The notes under the pieces were generated by a model. That model did not search any database. It was not told the origin of the DNA and saw nothing but the letters and a program-made list of their open reading frames with translations. 64,000 nucleotides of DNA, from assembly GCF_000411455.1 (NCBI RefSeq), contig NZ_KE150457.1, positions 872,474 through 936,473 on the forward strand. The letters are read 5' to 3'. Of this stretch, positions 45,918 to 54,100 are shown piece after piece; positions within the stretch are counted from its first letter, which is position 1, and each line of letters starts with the position of its first letter. Made by a program: the position numbers and the translations under genes. Source of the DNA: Microbacterium sp. oral taxon 186 str. F0373 (GTDB lineage Bacteria > Actinomycetota > Actinomycetes > Actinomycetales > Microbacteriaceae).

Positions 45918-47374
45918 CCCGCGAACTGCGACGGCTGTCGCTGATCATGCTCGCCATGTTCGTGGCCCTGTTCGGCGCGACCAGCTGGATCCAGGTCGTC
46001 CAGGCCGGCGATCTCAGCGAGAACCCGCTCAACAAGCGCGCTCTCTACGACTCGTTCGAGGTGCAGCGCGGCTCGATCATCGCCGGCGACACCGTCATCG
46101 CCGACTCCGTGCCGAGCGACGACGTGTACGCCTGGCAGCGCCAGTACGCCGACCCGCAGATGTGGGCGCCGGTCACGGGGTACATGAACCCGTTGCTCAA
46201 CTCGCTCACCGGCCTCGAACAGTCGATGAACAAGGAGCTGTCGGGAACCGCCAACTCGCAGTTCCTCTCGCGTGTCGATCAGATCATCACGGGTCAGCCG
46301 GCCCGCGGCTCCAACGTTCTGCTCACCCTCGACCCGGCGATCCAGAAAGCTGCCTTCGACGCGCTCGGCACCTATCAGGGCGCGGTCGTCGCCCTCGAGC
46401 CCAAGACCGGCCGAGTGCTGGCGATGGTGACGAGCCCGAGCTACGACACCAACGCGATGGCCGTGCACAACGCGCAGCAGGTCAACGAGACCTACAACCA
46501 GCTGATGAACGCCGCCGTCAATCCGCTCGACAATCGCGCGATCGGCACCCTGAACCCGCCTGGATCGACCTTCAAGCTCGTCGTCGTCTCCGCGGCGCTG
46601 GCATCGGGCAAGTTCACGCCGGACTCGACCTTCCCCAACCCCGCGACCTACACGTTGCCGGGAACGTCGACCTCGATCCGCAACTTCGACGGCAACACGT
46701 GCGGCCCCGGCGATCAGGTCACCATCGCCACCGCCCTGCGCCTGAGCTGCAACATCCCGATGGCACAGCTCGCCGTCGCGCTCGGCCAGGACGCCCTTCG
46801 CGCCGAGGCCGAGAAGTACGGCTTCAACAACGCAAGCATCGACATCCCGCTCGGCGTCGTCACCTCCTCGTATCCGACCGGCGCCCTCTCGGCCGACAAG
46901 GTCGCCCTCACGGGCTTCGGTCAGGGCAGTGTCACCGCCACGCCGCTGCAGATGGCGATGGTCTCCGCCGGCATCGCCAACGGGGGCATGGTCATGAAGC
47001 CGCGCATGGTCGATCGCGTCGTGGCGCCCGATCTGACGGTGCAGGAGACGTTTGCCGACACCGAGCTGGGTCGCGCACTGAGCACGACGGATGCCGCGAC
47101 GATGACCTCGCTGATGATCTCCAATGTCCGTGACGGCGCGGCCAGCGGTGCAACAATAGACGGGGTCGACGTGGCCGGAAAGACCGGTACCGCCGAGCAC
47201 GGACCTTCGGATCCGTACACTCTCTGGTTCACGGGCTTCGCCCCGGCCAACGACCCGAAAGTGGTCGTCGCCGTGATGGTGGAAAACGGCGGAGGTCTCG
47301 GGCAGTCCGGCACGAGCAACGGGATCGCGGCTCCAATCGCGAAGAAAGTCATGGAGGCGGTGCTGAGCAGATGA
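45914..47374 (+). CDS. pbpA: Penicillin-binding protein 2 / PbpA transpeptidase
   Basis: 486 aa class B PBP. One N-terminal membrane anchor (residues 8-28), then the transpeptidase domain with SxxK as STFK (218-221), SxN as SCN (278-280) and KTGT (423-426). It crosslinks peptidoglycan with the adjacent RodA. Overlaps rodA and pknA by 4 bp, so it is made together with them. Confidence 0.97.
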   Translation: MTRELRRLSLIMLAMFVALFGATSWIQVVQAGDLSENPLNKRALYDSFEVQRGSIIAGDTVIADSVPSDDVYAWQRQYADPQMWAPVTGYMNPLLNSLTGLEQSMNKELSGTANSQFLSRVDQIITGQPARGSNVLLTLDPAIQKAAFDALGTYQGAVVALEPKTGRVLAMVTSPSYDTNAMAVHNAQQVNETYNQLMNAAVNPLDNRAIGTLNPPGSTFKLVVVSAALASGKFTPDSTFPNPATYTLPGTSTSIRNFDGNTCGPGDQVTIATALRLSCNIPMAQLAVALGQDALRAEAEKYGFNNASIDIPLGVVTSSYPTGALSADKVALTGFGQGSVTATPLQMAMVSAGIANGGMVMKPRMVDRVVAPDLTVQETFADTELGRALSTTDAATMTSLMISNVRDGAASGATIDGVDVAGKTGTAEHGPSDPYTLWFTGFAPANDPKVVVAVMVENGGGLGQSGTSNGIAAPIAKKVMEAVLSR

Positions 47375-49104
47375 GACCGACACAGGGTGTGAGCTTCGGT
47401 GGACGCTACGAGCTGGATTCGCGGATCGCGATCGGCGGCATGGGCGAGGTCTGGGAGGCCACCGACCATGTGATCGGACGCACCGTCGCGATCAAGATCC
47501 TCAAAGACGAGTACATGGGCGACCCGGGCTTCCTGGAGCGCTTCCGCGCCGAGGCCCGCCACGCGGCGCTCGTCAACCACGAGGGCATCGCGAGCGTCTT
47601 CGACTACGGCGAGGAGAACGGCTCCGCCTTCCTCGTGATGGAGCTCGTCCCCGGGGAAGCACTGTCGACCATCCTCGAGCGCGAGGGATCACTGTCCACC
47701 GACAAGACCCTCGACATCGTCGCGCAGACGGCCGCCGCCCTGCAGGCCGCGCACGCCGCCGGTCTCGTGCACCGCGACATCAAGCCGGGAAACCTGCTCA
47801 TCACCCCCGACGGACGGGTGAAGATCACCGACTTCGGCATCGCCCGCATCGCCGACCAGGTGCCGCTGACCGCCACCGGTCAGGTGATGGGAACCGTGCA
47901 GTACCTCTCGCCCGAGCAGGCGTCGGGGCACGCGGCATCCCCCGCGACCGACATCTACTCGCTGGGCATCGTCGCCTACGAGTGCCTCGCCGGCAAGCGC
48001 CCCTTCACCGGGGAGTCGCAGGTGGCGATCGCGATGGCGCAGATCAACGACACCCCGCCGCCGCTGGCGGCCACCATCGCCGAGCCGGTGCGCAACTTCG
48101 TGATGAGCATGATCGCGAAGAAGCCGGAGGACCGGCCCGCGACCGCATCCGCCGTCGCCCGAGCGGCGACCGCGCTTCGTCGCGGTGACGTCGCCGGAGC
48201 GGCGGCCATCGTCCCCGCCATCGCCGGTGGCCTGGCCATGGACGAGGCGACGAAGCTGCTGACCCCGGGACTCGCGACCCAGGAGGCCACGCGCCTGCTG
48301 CCGACCGCGGGAGCGGCCGGCGCCGTCGCGGCCGTCGATGCCGCAGACGAGCCACAGAAGAAGAAGCGCAGCCCGTGGACGTGGCCGCTGGTCGCGCTCA
48401 TCGCGCTGCTGCTCATCGTGCTCGGCGGCACCCTGTTCGCCCTCTTCGCGAATCAGGGCGCGCAGCCCGCGCCGACGACGAGTTCCTCGACATCCTCGAC
48501 GCCCAGCCGCTCCGCGACGCCCCCGTCACCCTCGGCGAGCCCCACGACAGTGGCCATCGACAGCCTCCAGCTCATCGGCAAGACGTGTGACGAGGCGCAG
48601 ACCGCCGCCAAGGCTGCCAAGGTAGACGTGACATGCGAGCGCGGCTCGGCCGCGCCGAGCCAGGACCAGGTCGGAAAGATCTACCAGACCAACCCCACGC
48701 GCGGCGATGTTCCACTCGGCACCATCATCACGGTCACCTTCTACGACGAGATGAGCCCGATCGGCACGCCGAACCCGCCGACGGTGACGAACGACCCGAA
48801 GGGGTCGCAGACCTTCACCGTGACCTGGGAGGCGTTCAGTGGATGCCCGGCCGGATCGTCGGTGACCGCGTACAACTTCACCGTCATCAACGGCACCTTC
48901 AACGCGAACAACAGCACGACGTATCAGTCGCCCACCGCGCCGCGGAGCCTTCAGGTGACGGCCGACAAGAACGTGCAGCCGGGATCGTTGATCCTCGTGA
49001 AGTACAGCGCGCAGTGCGGCGACCGCACGAGCCCGGATTCCCAGGAGGGTCAGGCGCCGATCCCGACGACGAGCACGCCCACGGGCACGCCGGTCGCTCC
49101 CTGA
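47371..49104 (+). CDS. pknA: Ser/Thr protein kinase PknA-like
   Basis: 577 aa. Kinase domain at residues 12-270: invariant lysine K42, HRDIKPGN at 134-141, DFG at 154-156. A juxtamembrane part holds two EATxLL repeats (DEATKLL, QEATRLL), then a membrane segment at about 337-360, a Ser/Thr/Pro linker, one PASTA-like domain (LIGKTCDEAQTAAKAA) and a C-terminal fibronectin-III-like domain. A long extracytoplasmic part is unusual for PknA and closer to a PknB layout, but gene order supports PknA. Confidence 0.9.
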   Translation: MRPTQGVSFGGRYELDSRIAIGGMGEVWEATDHVIGRTVAIKILKDEYMGDPGFLERFRAEARHAALVNHEGIASVFDYGEENGSAFLVMELVPGEALSTILEREGSLSTDKTLDIVAQTAAALQAAHAAGLVHRDIKPGNLLITPDGRVKITDFGIARIADQVPLTATGQVMGTVQYLSPEQASGHAASPATDIYSLGIVAYECLAGKRPFTGESQVAIAMAQINDTPPPLAATIAEPVRNFVMSMIAKKPEDRPATASAVARAATALRRGDVAGAAAIVPAIAGGLAMDEATKLLTPGLATQEATRLLPTAGAAGAVAAVDAADEPQKKKRSPWTWPLVALIALLLIVLGGTLFALFANQGAQPAPTTSSSTSSTPSRSATPPSPSASPTTVAIDSLQLIGKTCDEAQTAAKAAKVDVTCERGSAAPSQDQVGKIYQTNPTRGDVPLGTIITVTFYDEMSPIGTPNPPTVTNDPKGSQTFTVTWEAFSGCPAGSSVTAYNFTVINGTFNANNSTTYQSPTAPRSLQVTADKNVQPGSLILVKYSAQCGDRTSPDSQEGQAPIPTTSTPTGTPVAP

Positions 49105-49208
49105 GAGCGCGGCCCGCGTCCTCGGGGTGGGGGTCGCGGGCGTAAGGGTCCAGGGGTCGCACAGGAGGGTTCTATTAGGCTGGCTATGAGTCAGCCCAGG
49201 GGAGAGAA

Positions 49209-50912
49209 GTGTCTGCAGATCCGCGTGTGCTGTCCGAGCGGTACCGCGTCGATGAACTCATCGGCCGCGGAGGCATGGCCACCGTGTACCGCGGGCAGGA
49301 CCTGACCCTCGGGCGTCAGGTGGCCATCAAGATCCTCAAGCGGGAGCTCGCCGAAGACAGCGCGTTCCGCACCCGATTCCGGCTCGAGGCGCAGTCGGCC
49401 TCGCGAATGTCGCACCCCGCGATCGTCCGCGTCTACGACGCCGGTGAGGATGCCGAGACCGACCCCGACGGGTCGACGCACCCCGTTCCGTACATCGTGA
49501 TGGAACTCGTGGAGGGCACCCTCCTGAAGGATGTCGTCAGCGACGGCGGCGTTCCGGTCGGTGAGGCCATCCGCTACGTCGACGGCATCCTCGAAGCGCT
49601 CGAGTATTCGCATCGCGCCGGCGTCGTCCATCGCGACATCAAACCCGGCAACGTCATGATCACCGCCGGCGGCCAGGTGAAGGTGATGGACTTCGGCATC
49701 GCCCGCGCCGTGTCCGACTCCTCCTCGACCGTCGCCGAGACCACAGCCATCATCGGCACCGCGGCCTACCTGTCGCCGGAGCAGGCGAAGGGTGAGCCGG
49801 TCGATGCGCGCGCCGACCTCTACTCGGCCGGCATCGTGCTGTACGAGCTGCTCACCGGTCGCCAGCCTTTCCGCGGCGAGTCTCCGGTTGCGGTCGCCTA
49901 TCAGCACGTCAGCGAGACGCCTCTTCCCCCCTCCGAACTGGTCGACGCGATCCCCCGCTCGATCGACGCCGTCGCGCTGCGCGCTCTGGCCAAGGACCCG
50001 TTCCAGCGCTACCAGGACGCGGCATCGTTCCGCCAGGCGCTCGACGCCACGGTCGACGGTCACACCCCGACGAAGAAGCAGGTCGGCGCGCTGGCCAGCG
50101 AGCTCTACGGCGCGAACCCGCGGCAGGCCGCAGAGACGGCCCGGTCGCTGCGCCAGCTGACCGCCGACACGACCATGCGACGGACGCAGGCAGGACCCCC
50201 GGCCGCGTGGATCTGGGCCGGGGTGGCGCTGCTCGCCGTCGTGCTGATCTCGGTGCTGATCTGGGTCATCACGATTCGTCCCGGCGCCGCGGTACCGCAG
50301 AACTCGCGCGTCGTCGAGGACGTCGTCGACATGTCGTGGGACCGCGCGAGCGAGAAGTTGGTGGGTCAGGATCTGCAGGCGAAGCGCGTCGACCAGAGCG
50401 ACAACGCGATCGTCTCGGGCAACGTCATCCGCACCGATCCCGCCGCGGGCACCATCGTGGCTCCCGGCCAGACGATCACGGTCTACGTCTCGACGGGGCA
50501 GCAGACCAGCGCCATGCCCAACATCACCGGAAAGTCGTCGACAGACGCAGAAGCCGCTCTGAAGGCCGTCGGATTGCAGCTGGGCGCCGTGACGACACGC
50601 AGCGATCCCGACCTCGCCCAGGGCATCGTCATCTCGGCCGACCAGACCGTGGGCACGCAGATCCCGGTCGGAACGCGCGTCAACCTCACGGTCGCCAGCG
50701 GCAAGGTCGCTCTGGTGAACCTCGTCGGCTATACCGTCGATGCGGCGACCAGGGACCTCACGTCCGCCGACCTCAAACTCACCGCGAGCGTCGTCGAGGA
50801 CCCGTCGTGTCCCGCCGTGGGCTCGACGCCGATCGTCGCCGGACAGTCACTGCCCCCGGGCGATGTGCCGATCCACTCGACGGTCGAGCTCCGCGTCTGC
50901 ACCGGTAAGTGA
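49209..50912 (+). CDS. pknB: Ser/Thr protein kinase PknB with PASTA domains
   Basis: 567 aa. Kinase domain residues 11-280: lysine K41, catalytic D143 in HRDIKPGN, DFG at 161-163. One membrane segment at about 334-358, then about three PASTA repeats (DMSWDRASEKLVGQDL; NITGKSSTDAEAALKAVGL; LVGYTVDAATRDLTSADL) that sense muropeptides or lipid II. GTG start with GGGGAGAGAA upstream. It is set 104 bp behind pknA, so it may have its own promoter. Its last 66 bp overlap the 3' end of the opposite-strand glutamine amidotransferase gene. Confidence 0.95.
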   Translation: MSADPRVLSERYRVDELIGRGGMATVYRGQDLTLGRQVAIKILKRELAEDSAFRTRFRLEAQSASRMSHPAIVRVYDAGEDAETDPDGSTHPVPYIVMELVEGTLLKDVVSDGGVPVGEAIRYVDGILEALEYSHRAGVVHRDIKPGNVMITAGGQVKVMDFGIARAVSDSSSTVAETTAIIGTAAYLSPEQAKGEPVDARADLYSAGIVLYELLTGRQPFRGESPVAVAYQHVSETPLPPSELVDAIPRSIDAVALRALAKDPFQRYQDAASFRQALDATVDGHTPTKKQVGALASELYGANPRQAAETARSLRQLTADTTMRRTQAGPPAAWIWAGVALLAVVLISVLIWVITIRPGAAVPQNSRVVEDVVDMSWDRASEKLVGQDLQAKRVDQSDNAIVSGNVIRTDPAAGTIVAPGQTITVYVSTGQQTSAMPNITGKSSTDAEAALKAVGLQLGAVTTRSDPDLAQGIVISADQTVGTQIPVGTRVNLTVASGKVALVNLVGYTVDAATRDLTSADLKLTASVVEDPSCPAVGSTPIVAGQSLPPGDVPIHSTVELRVCTGK

Positions 50913-51557
50913 TCCCCGCAGCGGCTGCAGCCCGCGGCCGCGCGCTGCAGCGCCGGCGATCCCGACGCGCTCCAACCATGAGCCCAACAACTGGTGCCCG
51001 CCCTCGGTGAGCACCGACTCGGGATGGAACTGCACACCCCAGAGCGGCAGCTCACGGTGGGCGAGGCCCATGATGACTCCGGACGACGTATGCGCGGTCA
51101 CCTCGAGCTCGGCGGGCAGCGAGTGCGGAACGACCGCGAGAGAGTGGTAGCGCGTCGCCGAGAAGGGCGACGGCAGTCCGGCGAAGGGGAACGCGCCGTC
51201 ATGCCAGACCCGCGATGTCGTGCCGTGGCGCAGCTGCGGGGCCTCGGCGACCGTCGCGCCGAACGCCGCCCCGAGCACCTGGTGGCCCAGGCACACCCCG
51301 AGCAGGGGGATGCCCGCGGCCGCGACCGCATGCACGATCCCGATCGATGCCCCGGCCTCCTCCGGAGAGCCCGGTCCGGGCGAGATCAGCACTCCCGCAT
51401 ACGGGGCTACCAAGGCCACGGGGTCCTCGACGGCATCCGCTTCGGCCATGTCGGTCGTCGCGCCCAGCTCGTGCAGGTAGCCGACGAGCGTGTGGACGAA
51501 GCTGTCGCGGTTGTCGACGACGAGGATTCGTCCCCCGTCAGCCGCCGACCGTGGCAT
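50847..51557 (-). CDS. Anthranilate/aminodeoxychorismate synthase glutamine amidotransferase
   Basis: About 236 aa, class I glutamine amidotransferase (TrpG/PabA). Nucleophile cysteine in GVCLGHQ, His/Glu in FHPES, N-terminus ILVVDNRDSFVHTLVGYL. It supplies ammonia for anthranilate or p-aminobenzoate synthesis; this gene position beside pknB is conserved in actinobacteria. The C-terminal tail of about 40 aa is longer than usual and overlaps pknB. I start at the ATG giving MPRSAADGGRI, 20 bp inside the upstream gene. Confidence 0.9.
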   Translation of the reverse strand: MPRSAADGGRILVVDNRDSFVHTLVGYLHELGATTDMAEADAVEDPVALVAPYAGVLISPGPGSPEEAGASIGIVHAVAAAGIPLLGVCLGHQVLGAAFGATVAEAPQLRHGTTSRVWHDGAFPFAGLPSPFSATRYHSLAVVPHSLPAELEVTAHTSSGVIMGLAHRELPLWGVQFHPESVLTEGGHQLLGSWLERVGIAGAAARGRGLQPLRGSLTGADAELDRRVDRHIARGQ

Positions 51558-51696
51558 CCTGCGGATTGACGAACTGACCGACCCACGGGAACACGTACCA
51601 GAACAGCCCGTAGAGCACGGCGGCGAGCAGAACCAGCAGAATGAGGATGCGCACCCAGGCAGGGCCGGGAAGAACACGCCAGAGGGCGGCATACAT
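51538..51696 (-). CDS. Small single-pass membrane protein
   Basis: 52 aa: MYAALWRVLPGPAWVRI, one membrane segment (ILILLVLLAAVLYGLFWYVF), and a short polar tail. The ATG overlaps the sortase stop codon (TGATG) and its end overlaps the amidotransferase gene, so it is translated with both. A small membrane protein at this place is common in actinobacteria; function unknown. Confidence 0.8.
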   Translation of the reverse strand: MYAALWRVLPGPAWVRILILLVLLAAVLYGLFWYVFPWVGQFVNPQDATVGG

Positions 51697-52619
51697 CAGG
51701 CGGACACTCCCTGGGTGAGCGAGGCGGGCGGTCCCGCCGAGGTCGGAGTGAAGATCTCGAACACGGCGTACGCGATGATGCGCTCGAGCATGTTGAGCTT
51801 CGGGGCGCAGCTGGTCAGTGTGAGATAGCGGCCGTTGGCTGCCATGCCCACCTGCTGCGGAACGGGCAGCAGGACCTCCACCTGCGTCGCCTGCACGTAC
51901 TCGAGGGTGCGGAAGCGGTAGGTGTACCAGCCGTCCGGGGTCTGGATGACGATCGCGTCGCCGATCACGAGCTTGTCGATCGGGTCGAACGGTGCGCCGG
52001 AGGTCCACCGGTGTGCGGCGTACACGGTGTTGCCGACGGCTCCGGGCATGGCGGTGTCGGTGTAGTGACCGATCTCACCGGCGTCGAGGATGTCGTGGCG
52101 ACCCGTTCCCGCGGCCACCGTGAACTGCCAGTTCGGTCCGAAGCGGGGCACGAACATCACCCCGAACTGCTGACCGTAGGCCTTCTGCGCCATCACCGGG
52201 ACGACCGGTGCGGCAGCCGCGGGCGAGGAACTCGCACTCGGCGACGGCGTGGGGGTGTCGGATGCCGTCGGGCTCTGCGATGCCTGCTGCAGCCAGCTCT
52301 GCGAGAGGGCGCTGGCCTCCGTGTGCTTCTGCGAGCCGATGATCCAGTCACCGATCCACATCTGCCACGCGACGTAGAGCAGTGCGATGACGCCCGCCGT
52401 GATGAGCAGCTCGCCGAGGACGCCGAGGAACGAGGCCCGCCGTCGCGGCCTCGCCGCGCGCATTGGCGCAGACGCGCCCTCCGGCTCCTGGGTGCTCGGC
52501 TCTGCCGGAGTGGTCGGCCCCGATTCCTCCGACTGCGCGGCAAGACGGCGGGCACGCCGAGACGTGTGCTCGAGCGAGCCGATACCCTCAGCTGCGTTGT
52601 CGCCGGTGCGGTCCTTCAC
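51696..52619 (-). CDS. Class E sortase
   Basis: About 307 aa. A long polar N-terminus (about 85 aa), a membrane segment (LGELLITAGVIALLYVAWQMW), a proline/serine linker and the sortase domain. Catalytic histidine in VYAAHRWTSG, cysteine in LTLTSCAP, arginine in LERIIAYAVF. It attaches secreted proteins bearing a LAXTG-type signal to the wall; no such substrate is seen in this window. GTG start inferred from the end of similarity; it is divergent from crgA. Confidence 0.88.
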   Translation of the reverse strand: MKDRTGDNAAEGIGSLEHTSRRARRLAAQSEESGPTTPAEPSTQEPEGASAPMRAARPRRRASFLGVLGELLITAGVIALLYVAWQMWIGDWIIGSQKHTEASALSQSWLQQASQSPTASDTPTPSPSASSSPAAAAPVVPVMAQKAYGQQFGVMFVPRFGPNWQFTVAAGTGRHDILDAGEIGHYTDTAMPGAVGNTVYAAHRWTSGAPFDPIDKLVIGDAIVIQTPDGWYTYRFRTLEYVQATQVEVLLPVPQQVGMAANGRYLTLTSCAPKLNMLERIIAYAVFEIFTPTSAGPPASLTQGVSA

Positions 52620-52661
52620 GCTGTGATTGTCGCACAGCGTGGCTGAGGGAGACCTGCCAGG

Positions 52662-52667
52662 TAGAAT
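52662..52667 (+). promoter_or_regulatory. -10 element of crgA, probably leaderless
   Basis: TAGAAT ends seven bases before the crgA ATG at 52675, so the expected transcription start coincides with the start codon. No ribosome binding site and no clear -35 hexamer are present. Confidence 0.6.
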
Positions 52668-52674
52668 CGTGGCC

Positions 52675-52914
52675 ATGGCGCGTTCAGGAAAGCACGACGA
52701 GCAGGTCGCGGAATACGGCGAGGGGGAATCTGCACCCAACCCGGTGTGGTTCAAGCCCATCATGCTCGGGCTCATGATCCTGGGTCTGCTGTGGGTGATC
52801 GTGTTCTACCTGAGCAACCAGGCGCTGCCGATCCCCGGAATCGCCGGGTGGAACCTCGTCATCGGCTTCGGAATCGCCTTCATCGGGTTCCTCATGACCA
52901 CGCGCTGGCGCTGA
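52675..52914 (+). CDS. crgA: Cell division protein CrgA
   Basis: 79 aa with two membrane segments (PIMLGLMILGLLWVIVFYLS and VIGFGIAFIGFLMTT). CrgA recruits and stabilises FtsZ, FtsQ, FtsI and other divisome proteins in actinobacteria. The N-terminus MARSGKHDEQ is short and charged as expected. Divergent from the sortase gene. Confidence 0.94.
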   Translation: MARSGKHDEQVAEYGEGESAPNPVWFKPIMLGLMILGLLWVIVFYLSNQALPIPGIAGWNLVIGFGIAFIGFLMTTRWR

Positions 52915-52931
52915 TCGCCGGCATCCGCGGT

Positions 52932-53005
52932 CTTTCCACAGGTGTCATGGCCTGTGAATTACACGGGTGTGATTCATCCCCATCTGTGGATGAACCTGTG
53001 GATAA
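52932..53005. promoter_or_regulatory. Cluster of DnaA-box-like sequences
   Basis: Perfect DnaA box TTATCCACA is seen as TGTGGATAA at 52997-53005. TGTGGATGA (52985-52993) matches 8 of 9; CTTTCCACA (52932-52940) and TGTGAATTA (52953-52961) match 7 of 9. An inverted pair TTCATCC / GGATGAA (52973-52979, 52988-52994) overlaps them. An IS element begins 20 bp to the right. Confidence 0.65.
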
Positions 53006-53019
53006 CTCTCGGCTGACGG

Positions 53020-53025
53020 CCTAGG
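53020..53025. repeat. IS481-type target duplication, left copy
   Basis: CCTAGG directly precedes the left inverted end; the same six bases follow the right end at 54095-54100. IS481 inserts at NCTAGN and duplicates it, so this is the expected footprint. Confidence 0.85.
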
Positions 53026-54094
53026 TGTACCGGGTCAGGACGTTGGTGGCTGGTTGGGGCTTGTGGATGGGGAGAACCTCCGGCTGAGTGGAGATGTCTG
53101 ACGTCTTCACAAACCGGAGGTTCTCGTGCCCCACCGTAATGCTCGGCTGACTCCGCGGGGTCGGTTGCTGATCGTTGAGCGTGCTGCTGCAGGCTGGAAA
53201 CATGCGCATATCGCTGCCGCGATGGGTGTCTCCCGTCGCTGCGTGCAGCGTTGGATCGCTCGACATCGATCCGAGGGCGTCGCCGGATTGAACGACCGGT
53301 CGTCTCGACCGGTGTCGTCGCCGTCACGTACCCCGGAACGCGTCGAGATTGAACTGCTCCGGTTGCGGCGGGAGCAACGCTGGGGCCGTGACGAGCTCGC
53401 GGCAGCGGTCGGAGTATCGCCGCGGACCGCGTCACGGGTCCTGGCTCGTCGCGGTCAGCCGCACCTGTCCCGGCTCGACCCGATGACCGGCGAGGTGATC
53501 CGAGCATCGAAGACGACCGCGGTCCGATACGAACGCGACCGCCCAGGCGAACTGGTCCACATGGATGTGAAGAAGCTCGGCCGCATCCCCGACGGCGGCG
53601 GTTGGCGCTCCCTCGGCCGCGCCGTCGCCGACCGGCACCGGGACACGCCGGTCGGGTTCGACTACGTCCACTCCCTCGTCGATGACCATTCCCGGCTCGC
53701 CTACTCCGAGATCCTCCCGGACGAGAAGGGTCCGACCTGCGCGGGATTCCTGGAACGCGCGATCGAGTACTTCGCCGAGCACGGCATCGCCCGCATCGAG
53801 CAGCTGATCACCGACAACGCCTGGGCATACCGATTCTCACTGCGGCAGGTCTGTGCTGAACGAGGCATCCGGCAGAAGTTCATCCGTCCGCACTGCCCCT
53901 GGCAGAACGGCAAAGTCGAACGCTTCAACCGGACGCTGCAGACCGAGTGGGCCTACCGGCAACCCTTCGAAACCAACGCTGCCCGGGCCGCGGCACTTGC
54001 GCCGTTCATCGAGCGATACAACACTCGACGCATCCACTCAGCCATCGGAACCCCACCGATAAGCCGAACCGCACCAACGTCCTGACCGGGTACA
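53026..54094 (+). mobile_element. Complete IS481-family insertion sequence
   Basis: 1069 bp. The ends TGTACCGGGTCAGG / ACGTTGGTG (left, 53026-53048) and the reverse complement of the right end (54072-54094) match at 22 of 23 positions. One transposase gene fills it. Both ends abut CCTAGG. It lies between crgA and the rhomboid gene. The ends and transposase look intact, so it may be active or recently active. Confidence 0.93.
53126..54085 (+). CDS. IS481-family transposase
   Basis: 319 aa DDE transposase. N-terminal helix-turn-helix (HAHIAAAMGVSRRCVQRWI), a second DNA-binding helix region, then the integrase core: first D in LVHMDVKKLG, second D in LITDNAWAY, E in QNGKVERFNRTL. GTG start with CGGAGG upstream. 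No frameshift, so a single-frame enzyme as in IS481. Confidence 0.95.
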   Translation: MPHRNARLTPRGRLLIVERAAAGWKHAHIAAAMGVSRRCVQRWIARHRSEGVAGLNDRSSRPVSSPSRTPERVEIELLRLRREQRWGRDELAAAVGVSPRTASRVLARRGQPHLSRLDPMTGEVIRASKTTAVRYERDRPGELVHMDVKKLGRIPDGGGWRSLGRAVADRHRDTPVGFDYVHSLVDDHSRLAYSEILPDEKGPTCAGFLERAIEYFAEHGIARIEQLITDNAWAYRFSLRQVCAERGIRQKFIRPHCPWQNGKVERFNRTLQTEWAYRQPFETNAARAAALAPFIERYNTRRIHSAIGTPPISRTAPTS

Positions 54095-54100
54095 CCTAGG
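54095..54100. repeat. IS481-type target duplication, right copy
   Basis: CCTAGG repeats the left copy. On the minus strand it contains the TAG stop codon of the rhomboid gene (54098-54096), so the insertion left the protein intact. Confidence 0.85.
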
